IMG/VR virus record: IMGVR_UViG_3300030109_003851
Coordinates: 1-29,062 of that record
Source: a virus
Direction: 5' to 3' (one strand)
DNA length: 29,062 nucleotides
Positions 21,422 through 27,900 of the stretch are shown here, piece after piece (position 1 is the stretch's first letter; each line of letters opens with the position of its first letter). The notes below the pieces were generated by a model. That model did not search any database. It was not told the origin of the DNA and saw nothing but the letters and a program-made list of their open reading frames with translations. A program made the position numbers and the translations under genes.

Positions 21422-22791
21422 TACGAATTGTCATCTGTTTGAGTGGTTGACTCCATATGGAACAATGCAATCGTGTCATCATCATTTGTGAATGCAGAAC
21501 TTGGCACTGTGATGTTGCTTGAACTGTGTGTGTACCTGTTCACTGAAGATACCCTTATCTCATCTATGGTATTGGTTCCTGAATTTGTTCCTTCTCCTGA
21601 TTGTCTGTTTCCAAAGAACAAGTTGGTGGTAGCACTTATGCTGTGTGAAGCGGATATCTTGTGTGTGCCGTCCAACCATAAGTGGAAGGATCCTGATCCG
21701 TTGTATTGCATCGCAATATGATGGAAACTTGTGTCTGCACTGCCAAGATTTGTTTCACTGCCGTCGTGTGTAAAATAAAGATTTCCGTTTGAATATGTGT
21801 GCAGTGTCAGTTGGTTTGAACTGGTTGGAAAACCGTCACTGCCAAGTGATGATGTTGAAAATAGTTTTGTGGTTTTGTTTGATGTGCCACCATCACTGAT
21901 TTTAAATCTAAATTCTAATGTTATTGTTTGATCATCATCAAATTCAAAACCGCCTGGTAAAATATTCACGTAAGCGTGTGATCCGCCAGCATTCAATTGT
22001 AGTGCATTGTTGAATACGCCACTTGATGTTTGTGTGAATCCACCATTGCTCCATTCTGATTGAGCTCTTGGTCCATCATCTGTTGTTGTGGTGTCACCGT
22101 TTGAACCATCAAAGTGTAGCAGTAGTTCCGTATCTTCATCACCTACAAAAGCAGATGTTGGCACGGTGAATGATGATCCTGAATATCTTGCCGTAGATGA
22201 ATGTCTAAACTCATCTATATAACCTACAGTGCCAAATCCTCCACCTCCAAGATATACACCTATCCTGTAATCGCTGGCAATAAAATTCGTGCTGTTGGAA
22301 ACACTTGCTAATGATGTGCCATCTCTATAAAATCTAAGTGTGCCTGATGATCTATTAATCGCCAAATGATACCATTGTCCTGTGCTCATGCCATGACTGG
22401 CCTTAAGGAGTTCTGTGTTACCACTTCTTATTACAAATTGACTTGACGAGTTAAAGTATCCATTCAGTCTGCCTGATGATCCACTTCCTGTGTCAAAAAA
22501 GTATCTGCCATGCACAGTGGATAAATCTGTTGGATAGTAGAAAAATTCTATAGTGAAATCACCTGAACCTATGTTAAGATCTGCGTGAGGAACATCCACC
22601 GCATCATTTGTGCCATCCAACTCAACACTTGTTGCACCAAATTTTGCTTGGTCTGTGGAGATATGAGCATTATCAGTCAGTGTGACTGGCTTTGCACCTG
22701 ATGTTCTTGTACTTTGCGCCACCGCACCTGCTATTGCTACGTGACTTGTTTCCAATGATAGTGTGTTTAATCTTGCTATACCTAATGGCAT
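21421..22791 (-). CDS. Tail fibre protein with two LamG/concanavalin-like domains (456 aa)
   Basis: Two tandem laminin-G-like sandwich domains can be read. The first (about 45-225) has TSVELDGTNDAVDVPHADLN and SGDFTIEFFYYPTDL, then TGQWYHLAINRSSGTLRFYR and YIDEFRHSSTARYSG. The second (about 255-445) has LQLNAGGSHAYVNI, QTITLEFRFKISD, FHHIAMQYNGSGSFHLWLDG and TIDEIRVSSVNRYTHSS. The shared blocks WYHLA/FHHIA and (Y/T)IDE(F/I)R mark an internal duplication. Such domains bind sugars or polysaccharide, so this is a candidate receptor-binding protein. AGGAG precedes the ATG. Confidence 0.82.
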   Translation of the reverse strand: MPLGIARLNTLSLETSHVAIAGAVAQSTRTSGAKPVTLTDNAHISTDQAKFGATSVELDGTNDAVDVPHADLNIGSGDFTIEFFYYPTDLSTVHGRYFFDTGSGSSGRLNGYFNSSSQFVIRSGNTELLKASHGMSTGQWYHLAINRSSGTLRFYRDGTSLASVSNSTNFIASDYRIGVYLGGGGFGTVGYIDEFRHSSTARYSGSSFTVPTSAFVGDEDTELLLHFDGSNGDTTTTDDGPRAQSEWSNGGFTQTSSGVFNNALQLNAGGSHAYVNILPGGFEFDDDQTITLEFRFKISDGGTSNKTTKLFSTSSLGSDGFPTSSNQLTLHTYSNGNLYFTHDGSETNLGSADTSFHHIAMQYNGSGSFHLWLDGTHKISASHSISATTNLFFGNRQSGEGTNSGTNTIDEIRVSSVNRYTHSSSNITVPSSAFTNDDDTIALFHMESTTQTDDNS

Positions 22792-22802
22792 TATGTTATC
22801 TC

Positions 22803-23936
22803 CTATGCACTAAAGTTTTTTGAAAGGGACGCAAAATATGTGCCACTTGCAAATGTAATCGTCATTATGTCAATGCTGTTTGCCGCAGTTGATAAAGTTT
22901 TTTCTCCACCAGCGAACAACATCCTGTTGGCACTGTCTACATTGTCAGTAAATGTATGATTGCCTGATCCATCTTGTTCAAAAATTATTGAAATGGTTGC
23001 CCCTTCTGTTTCTGTTGCAAAGCCATTAAAATTAACATTACCAGTCAAAATCATTCTCTGTATAGGTCCATCTGTTGGCTCTGGTGTAAAGTTTGAATTA
23101 TAACTTGCTTCATTAATTTTTTCGTTGTATGTAATATTTTTTAAATTTGTTTTTCCAGAACCATTTGGTTGAATGTCTATGTTGCCGTTTGATACAGAAA
23201 CAATGTCATTGCCATTAACATCCAAGTTGCCACCCAGTTGTGGTGAACTGTCATTTGCAACACTGGCTATACCTGCTGATACTGTGTTTGTGATTACGAA
23301 ATCACCAGCACTGTCTGGATTGGAAATTGTTATACCTGTGCCTGCAGATAGTTTTACAAAACTTAAATCACCGTCTGCGTTTGTGACTATGAAATCATTA
23401 GCATTTGGTGATGTGCTTGGAAAAGTAAGTGTGTAAGATTGTCCTGCTGAATGGGGTGGTGATGCTAATTTAATACCATGTGAATTTGCTGAACAGTTTA
23501 ATTGTATTGTGCCATCTTCTGATGCACCATCTCCCTCAATTTCTACAACACCTGATCCATGAGGTGATAATTTTAGATTGGCATTTCCACTAGCAGTAAT
23601 AATTTTACTGCCATTGACATCAAGATTGCCACCCAGTTGTGGTGATGTGTCTGAAACTATATCTGCTAAAAATGTTGTGCCTGTGATAGTTAATATGGCT
23701 GTGCCTGTACTGTCAGCCGCGATTGCTGTGGTAATGTTTGTACCACCTTTTATTTCTAAAACTCCTGTTCCTTGTGCAACTCCTACAGTTGCATTGGTTG
23801 AATCTGCATCAACCTGTATGGCTTGAATTTTGCTTGTTAAGAGATCAACAAAGTTTCCATCCAACTCTGCGTGTGTAAGGGTTGAACCTTTGTTGGTTGC
23901 TCCTGTTTGATCTGTTGTTCTTAATGTTATTGTCAT
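22803..23936 (-). CDS. Tail fibre protein with GGNLDVNG repeats and shared end module (377 aa)
   Basis: The N-terminus MTITLRTTDQTGATNKGSTL, then ELDGNFVDL, is a common phage fibre opening. Two copies of SPQLGGNLDVNG (about 90-102 and 230-242) mark an internal repeat, each followed by a Gly/Ser shaft segment ending SPHGSG or QPNGSG. The last ~100 residues (FEQDGSGNHTFTD, MLFAGGEKTLSTAANSIDIM, SLSKNFSA) match the end of the 492-aa protein. One DSAG lies at plus 23304, at the same point (PDSAGDF) as PDSAGEF in the 492-aa paralogue. AAGGAG precedes the ATG. Confidence 0.75.
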   Translation of the reverse strand: MTITLRTTDQTGATNKGSTLTHAELDGNFVDLLTSKIQAIQVDADSTNATVGVAQGTGVLEIKGGTNITTAIAADSTGTAILTITGTTFLADIVSDTSPQLGGNLDVNGSKIITASGNANLKLSPHGSGVVEIEGDGASEDGTIQLNCSANSHGIKLASPPHSAGQSYTLTFPSTSPNANDFIVTNADGDLSFVKLSAGTGITISNPDSAGDFVITNTVSAGIASVANDSSPQLGGNLDVNGNDIVSVSNGNIDIQPNGSGKTNLKNITYNEKINEASYNSNFTPEPTDGPIQRMILTGNVNFNGFATETEGATISIIFEQDGSGNHTFTDNVDSANRMLFAGGEKTLSTAANSIDIMTITFASGTYFASLSKNFSA

Positions 23937-23963
23937 TGCAATGCTCCTTGATTGGATCCATTA

Positions 23964-24416
23964 CTATTTATAATGTTTGTAGTAATTTGTGTTCTCTCGT
24001 AATTTTTTCTTTGCTCGTTCTAGTGTACTTATGCGTTGCAATATCAACAATGGCAAATCCATGTCGTATTGTATGGGCAATGTGTCCTCATCTCCATCTG
24101 GATGCATCATGAAACATATTACATCTTGCTTTTTTAATTTTTTATTCAATCTATCCACCATGCGTTCCATTTTGTCCCAACCCATCCAGAATCCAAATAC
24201 CACCATTGCCTGCAATTTAAAAATATCTTTCTGTAGGGCAAAGTTGTTGGCAATCTTTTCAGGATCTGTGTTGCGTACCACCATAACATTGTCTTTGTAT
24301 TTGGCAAGGAAAGGACATATTGGCAAACCATCTAATTTTTTCTGTGGCTTGGTCAATGTGTCAAACCATTTGATGATCTTTGCTTTAGTACAATTTGTAT
24401 TCCGTGTTCGCGCCAT
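23964..24416 (-). CDS. Unknown protein with GLPICPF motif, DUF1415-like pattern (150 aa)
   Basis: The start is ATG 24416 (MARTRNTNCTKAK); a TTG start at 24431 is weaker. The sequence has a Trp-Phe helix (IIKWFDTLTKPQ), then GLPICPFLAKYKDN (about 31-44) with the conserved Cys-Pro-Phe. FMMHPDGDEDTLP (about 103-115) and a C-terminal LLILQRISTLERAKKKLREN follow. The order 'W ... C-P-F ... HP ... L-x-R' resembles the DUF1415 family and unnamed marine phage proteins ending in 'Q-R-x-S-x-L-x-x-A'. Function unknown. The start overlaps the upstream gene by 32 bases. The last codons form the TATAAATA motif of the next gene. Confidence 0.6.
   Translation of the reverse strand: MARTRNTNCTKAKIIKWFDTLTKPQKKLDGLPICPFLAKYKDNVMVVRNTDPEKIANNFALQKDIFKLQAMVVFGFWMGWDKMERMVDRLNKKLKKQDVICFMMHPDGDEDTLPIQYDMDLPLLILQRISTLERAKKKLRENTNYYKHYK
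23965..23972 (-). promoter_or_regulatory. TATAAATA late-promoter-like motif
   Basis: The motif is built into the last codons (Tyr-Lys-stop) of the 150-aa gene, 28 bases before the ATG of the 377-aa fibre gene. Predicted RNA start near 23959 leaves a 22-base leader with AAGGAG. Confidence 0.45.
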
Positions 24417-24939
24417 AATCAATTGTTTCAACTCCTTTGGGTGCGTGGATTGTGTATTTAATATTAGGATGTCTTAATAATATTGTTTGCCAATGCGGCA
24501 CCCATTGTTTTTGTAATGGTGGTCTGGACGGTCTCAACACCCTGTCATCCATTTCACTGGTGAGATCGTGTTCGCCTTTGATTTGCCACATACTGTCCAT
24601 ACCCCACAGTTCAATAAATTTAATATTTTTATTTTTTGAAATGTGTTCTATTGCATGATGTCCAGAATTATATCTGTACACGGATTTGTATAGTGCTTCA
24701 AACTTGCCAGGTATCTTTTTTTGGATACTCATGTCTTTGATCTGTTGTGTGCACCATATCAATTGATTAGGTTTAAAATAATTTTTTTCTTTTTGTTGAT
24801 GCAATAACACTTTGATGTCTATCACACTCAACACGTCATACACTATATCATCTTTTGGAATGTTGCAACCAATCCTATAACCATATGGTGATTTGAATAA
24901 TGTTTTGGATTTGCCGTTGCCAATAAAATGTACTCGCAT
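24385..24939 (-). CDS. Sialyltransferase/Maf-like Rossmann protein (184 aa)
   Basis: The start is taken as ATG 24939 (MRVHFIGNGKS), since the first strand begins there. ATG 24945 or TTG 24960 would add 2 or 7 residues. The pattern IGNGKS then RIGCN (strand, Gly-Asn-Gly loop), a later NSGHHAIEHISKN and FIELWGMDSMW is that of the CstII-like sialyltransferase and Maf/DUF115 superfamily: 'GNG-x-S', 'SG-x-x-A', 'I-x-L-x-G-x-D'. Specific activity cannot be told. It is the first gene of the minus block, next to the divergent promoter region, and overlaps the 150-aa gene. A surface-glycan modification role is inferred. Confidence 0.5.
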   Translation of the reverse strand: MRVHFIGNGKSKTLFKSPYGYRIGCNIPKDDIVYDVLSVIDIKVLLHQQKEKNYFKPNQLIWCTQQIKDMSIQKKIPGKFEALYKSVYRYNSGHHAIEHISKNKNIKFIELWGMDSMWQIKGEHDLTSEMDDRVLRPSRPPLQKQWVPHWQTILLRHPNIKYTIHAPKGVETIDYGANTEYKLY

Positions 24940-24969
24940 GAACATATTTAAATTTGGCAAAATTCAGTC

Positions 24970-24998
24970 TTGTTATAAGTGGTATTTTCTGTTATACT
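24970..24998 (+). promoter_or_regulatory. Promoter of the plus-strand operon
   Basis: TTGTTA (24970-24975), 17 bases, TATACT (24993-24998): 4/6 and 5/6 consensus matches with ideal spacing. Transcription would start near 25005, only about 4 bases before the first ATG. TATAAATA overlaps at 24998-25005, so a late-type promoter is also possible. The minus-strand start of the block lies only 24-31 bases away, so this is a compact divergent control region. Confidence 0.55.
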
Positions 24999-25008
24999 AT
25001 AAATACAA

Positions 25009-25134
25009 ATGATGAAAAAGGCAAACAAGAAAAGCAAGTATCCAGACAGACCCATTACACACAAAGAATGGTTGCAGGGTTATTGGCGTTGGAGAAAGCA
25101 AAAGGAGAAACATGGTAAACAAAGAATACATTAA
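25009..25134 (+). CDS. Basic micro-protein, first gene of plus operon (41 aa)
   Basis: ATG 25009 (or the next codon, ATG 25012) opens 41 codons: MMKKANKKSKYPDRPITHKE, then WLQGYWRWRKQKEK and a basic end. It has many Lys/Arg and three Trp. It overlaps the next gene by 23 bases and carries that gene's AAGGAG. Its own start has almost no leader in the predicted mRNA. No family recognised. It could be a small DNA- or RNA-binding protein, a coupling leader, or a peptide substrate of the downstream enzymes (see findings). Confidence 0.5.
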   Translation: MMKKANKKSKYPDRPITHKEWLQGYWRWRKQKEKHGKQRIH

Positions 25135-25615
25135 AGGCATAACAAATTGGGAACAGGTATACAACATACAAAATTGGTATATGACTACCAAAGGACAAAA
25201 ATTAAAAAGAGACATTACAGAATTCTGGAGTGGTCACGAAGATTGGCCTGGACTACATCATCTCAATGATGATTACTGGAAGAGCATATTCAAAGTAGTC
25301 AAGCCATTAATACATGAAGGATATATCAAAGCAAGTGTGTTCCAACAGGACGCAATTATCAAAGCGGAATACATTATCAATCATTATGATAATCCTTCAA
25401 ACCCAAGCAACACATTGGACATTCATGAAAAAACAAAAATAACATTTGAAGACAAGAGCATCAAGTCTTGGGAATGGAGATTGTTCATGACACTGCGTGA
25501 ACTGTGGGAGAAGGCAACATGGGCGGCAAAAACAAACTTGCCTCCTAAAAACATTTTGTTCGCAGAATGGAACAATTATGAAAAAAGTTTTGTTGCGGAG
25601 TATCCTACAAAATGA
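25112..25615 (+). CDS. Unknown protein (167 aa)
   Basis: No family recognised. ATG 25112 has GGAG 6 bases upstream. The sequence is Trp/Tyr/Lys-rich and alpha-helical. It has ITEFWSGHEDWPGLHHLND (about 35-53), a helical centre, IKSWEWRLFMTLRELWEK (about 117-134) and a Trp-containing end. AT-rich (about 35% GC in places). It overlaps the glycosyltransferase gene by four bases (ATGA), so the two are probably translated together. Confidence 0.65.
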   Translation: MVNKEYIKGITNWEQVYNIQNWYMTTKGQKLKRDITEFWSGHEDWPGLHHLNDDYWKSIFKVVKPLIHEGYIKASVFQQDAIIKAEYIINHYDNPSNPSNTLDIHEKTKITFEDKSIKSWEWRLFMTLRELWEKATWAAKTNLPPKNILFAEWNNYEKSFVAEYPTK

Positions 25616-26568
25616 TTATTCCAGGTGTAAGTGCATATAACAACTACGGTAAAAAAGAATTACACGGTTTGCGTTGGGGCATAAATGAATTTGTTCAACC
25701 AGGTTATAAAATTAAAGACATCAGCATTGGTGGTAGTTGCAAAAGATTAGATAATCAAGACTTGGACAAGTTGAAAGGTCCAATGTTTGTGTTTGGCAAT
25801 ATATGGGTGCATAAAAATTATGAAGAACAGAAATTATTTCACAAACCAATTGAATATGAAAAAAGAAATATTGAATGGTACTACTGGGACAATCCTGAAT
25901 TGCCACACTTACTTTATTGTGGCCCACATAATACAGGTGATGGTGAGATAGGATTCAAGAACTGGGCTCGTATGGTTCCCAACAGCACAGCAACACAATT
26001 CAGAGGCAAATGGGCAAACCAATATGGTGCAGAGAGGATAGATGAAATACTGCACAGAAGCACACGAGGACAGATACGCAACTGGCATGAAGTGGTTGGT
26101 CCAAGGCGAGATGTGAAACAAAGAAGCAACAAAGTATTATTGTGTCCATCAGGTGGAGAAGTGTTCAAGATGTATTACAAAGACAACAAAGAAAATTGGA
26201 TTGAAAGAATAACAAATTTATTAAAACAAAGAGGATATGAAGTGCATATAAGAATGAAAAGAGGAAGACGCCACAGAGAGAGTGAATTTGGTCACGATAG
26301 ATTATACAGAGAATTGCACAACAATGATTTTGCATTCACAGTTTGCAATCACAGTGTGATACCTGTTGAAAGTATGTTGATAGGAACTCCGTGTGTGTAC
26401 ACAGGTGTCAGTGCTGGTGGTAATTTAGCAACACCATGGCAAGAATTTGTTGACACAAATAGAATAAGACCTGTTGAGAAAGAACAGGTTGATGGTTGGG
26501 TAAATTATATTTTACACAACACATTTCATAAGCAAGAATTATACAATGGGAGTTGGAAAAATGCCTAG
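25612..26568 (+). CDS. GT-B-like phage glycosyltransferase (318 aa)
   Basis: The C-terminal half follows a family common in marine and T4-like phages and annotated as glycosyltransferase. It has KVLLCPSGGEVFKMYYKDN (about 178-196), WIERITNLLKQRGYEVHIRM (helix and strand), RHRESEFGHDRLYRELHNND, then VCNHSVIPVESMLIGTPCVY (about 246-265). The 'S-x-x-(P/A)-x-E-x-x-x-x-G-x-P' segment is the nucleotide-sugar-side helix. The N-terminus (SAYNNYGKKELHGLRWGIN) is a separate domain. Donor and acceptor are unknown; DNA base, virion or host envelope sugars are all possible. It sits between the 167-aa gene and the HNH-like gene on the plus strand. Confidence 0.65.
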   Translation: MIIPGVSAYNNYGKKELHGLRWGINEFVQPGYKIKDISIGGSCKRLDNQDLDKLKGPMFVFGNIWVHKNYEEQKLFHKPIEYEKRNIEWYYWDNPELPHLLYCGPHNTGDGEIGFKNWARMVPNSTATQFRGKWANQYGAERIDEILHRSTRGQIRNWHEVVGPRRDVKQRSNKVLLCPSGGEVFKMYYKDNKENWIERITNLLKQRGYEVHIRMKRGRRHRESEFGHDRLYRELHNNDFAFTVCNHSVIPVESMLIGTPCVYTGVSAGGNLATPWQEFVDTNRIRPVEKEQVDGWVNYILHNTFHKQELYNGSWKNA

Positions 26569-26902
26569 AGGAAGATGGCCCAAGACCACACACCTGCCAC
26601 AACTATGGAACAGGAGATATGTGTTGCAAAGGAATCAAGCAAAATTTAGAAAAGAAGAATGGGCATACACACCTGACACTTGGTACAAAAAATGGTTTGA
26701 TTCAGGAGTTATGGAACATCATGGAAGGAAAGGTTGGCAATACTGCATGGTGCGTAAGGATCCATTGGAAGCATGGAGTCCTAATAATTGTGTGATCATC
26801 ACAAGAAGAAAACATCTTGCAAGATGTCTTGGTATCATGCACGGCATCTTTGGTGAACACTATTGGACAGACGAAGACGATGTTACAAAAAAAATTAAAT
26901 AA
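26561..26902 (+). CDS. HNH-like small phage protein (113 aa)
   Basis: The start is ATG 26561 with GGGAG 9 bases upstream, overlapping the glycosyltransferase stop by 8 bases. An extension to 26546 would add five residues. The sequence carries WYKKWFDSGVMEHHGRKGW (about 42-60), then YCMVRKDPLEAWSPNNCVI and ITRRKHL (about 61-86). 'C-x-x-R-x-D-x-x-x-x-W-x-x-x-N-x-x-I-x-x-R' is the pattern of small cyanophage and pelagiphage proteins that resemble HNH-type nuclease domains. Nuclease activity is not shown. It may be a mobile endonuclease remnant or a sequence-specific nuclease. Confidence 0.6.
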   Translation: MPRGRWPKTTHLPQLWNRRYVLQRNQAKFRKEEWAYTPDTWYKKWFDSGVMEHHGRKGWQYCMVRKDPLEAWSPNNCVIITRRKHLARCLGIMHGIFGEHYWTDEDDVTKKIK

Positions 26903-26907
26903 AGTTT

Positions 26908-27900
26908 ATGATCAAGTGGGCACTTCCTTTACACATATCCTTTGAACCAATTCAATTGTGTAATGCAAAATGTTTTTGTTGTCCTTACACATTCTTAAGT
27001 GAGGATCCATCATACAAAGGAGTTCAGATGACCACTGAACAGATCACTGACCTCATCACACAATACGGAGCACTGGTAAAGAAATACAAAGTGCCCAAAT
27101 ACCATTGCACCATATCACCTTGGAGATACAGCGATCCATTGGTGCAACCCAACTTGCCTTTAATAATGCAATTGGCAGATGAAAACAACATAGGTGTAAA
27201 GATAACAACCAATGCAGTCAGTTTCACAAAGAAGATGTGTGAAACATTGCAGAGTCGTTTGCATATTCTTGGCAAAATACATATCTCTGTTATAGGACAC
27301 ACTGAACAGGAAGTATGGGATCAAATGAAAGTAAAGAAAAATAAAACATTGGAAAGATTGTTGTTTGTTAAAAACAATTATCCAGACATAAGCAAAAAAA
27401 TTCAAATAGGAATAAAACACAAAGACAACATCCGTGCATCTGATGAAACCATGCAACAATACCGTGAAGTCACATTGGGACGGGTAATGTCCAAGCAGGA
27501 ATGGATGCACAACAGATTGGGAGATGGAGATGGTGTGTGGCACAAACCCAAACACTTTGACATCACACCTGAACAATACATCAAAGGATGTTCAATGTCC
27601 AAGGGCAGGATCACAAGAGAGATGGAGATCATGGTGAACGGCGATGTGGTTCTGTGTTGCGATGACGCAGATGGCAAGACACACTATGGCAATGTGTTCA
27701 AGGATGGTCTACAAAATTGTTGGAGACAACTACAGAAAGAACATGAATTAATCTATGACAAAGAATACAGTGATGCAAAAAAACAATTGATATGCAACAC
27801 CTGTTCCAGAGGCAAGTTCCATTGGGACGGAAGATTAGAATACGACATCAAGCAGAAGACTTATCATCTATTGCAAAGGGTTCCAAGATGTGCGGTATAG
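26908..27900 (+). CDS. Radical SAM enzyme with SPASM-like C-terminus (330 aa)
   Basis: Cys18-x3-Cys22-x2-Cys25 (QLCNAKCFCC) binds the 4Fe-4S cluster that cleaves S-adenosylmethionine. The middle has the TIM-barrel elements (YHCTISPWRYSDPL; VKITTNAVSF; HISVIGHT). The C-terminal domain holds Cys228, Cys250, Cys251, Cys296 and Cys299 in the spacing of SPASM/twitch auxiliary clusters (GCSMSKG; VNGDVVLCCDD; ICNTCSRG). Such enzymes modify peptides, sugars or nucleotides; the substrate is unknown. The asparagine synthetase gene starts 13 bases before its end. No good Shine-Dalgarno is seen. Base composition changes within the gene from about 25% to 50% GC. Confidence 0.85.
   Translation: MIKWALPLHISFEPIQLCNAKCFCCPYTFLSEDPSYKGVQMTTEQITDLITQYGALVKKYKVPKYHCTISPWRYSDPLVQPNLPLIMQLADENNIGVKITTNAVSFTKKMCETLQSRLHILGKIHISVIGHTEQEVWDQMKVKKNKTLERLLFVKNNYPDISKKIQIGIKHKDNIRASDETMQQYREVTLGRVMSKQEWMHNRLGDGDGVWHKPKHFDITPEQYIKGCSMSKGRITREMEIMVNGDVVLCCDDADGKTHYGNVFKDGLQNCWRQLQKEHELIYDKEYSDAKKQLICNTCSRGKFHWDGRLEYDIKQKTYHLLQRVPRCAV

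Noticed and set aside
1679-23315. DSAG as a DNA motif (GANTC methylation site or uptake-type sequence)
   Set aside because: Four of the 14 copies use different Asp, Ser or Ala codons (GACAGTGCTGG, GACTCTGCAGG), and the motif keeps the same reading frame, so a peptide-level cause fits better.
1650-23826. Numerous long plus-strand ORFs opposite the structural genes
   Set aside because: Antisense shadows of the real genes: no ribosome sites, no recognisable motifs, and composition mirrored from the coding strand.
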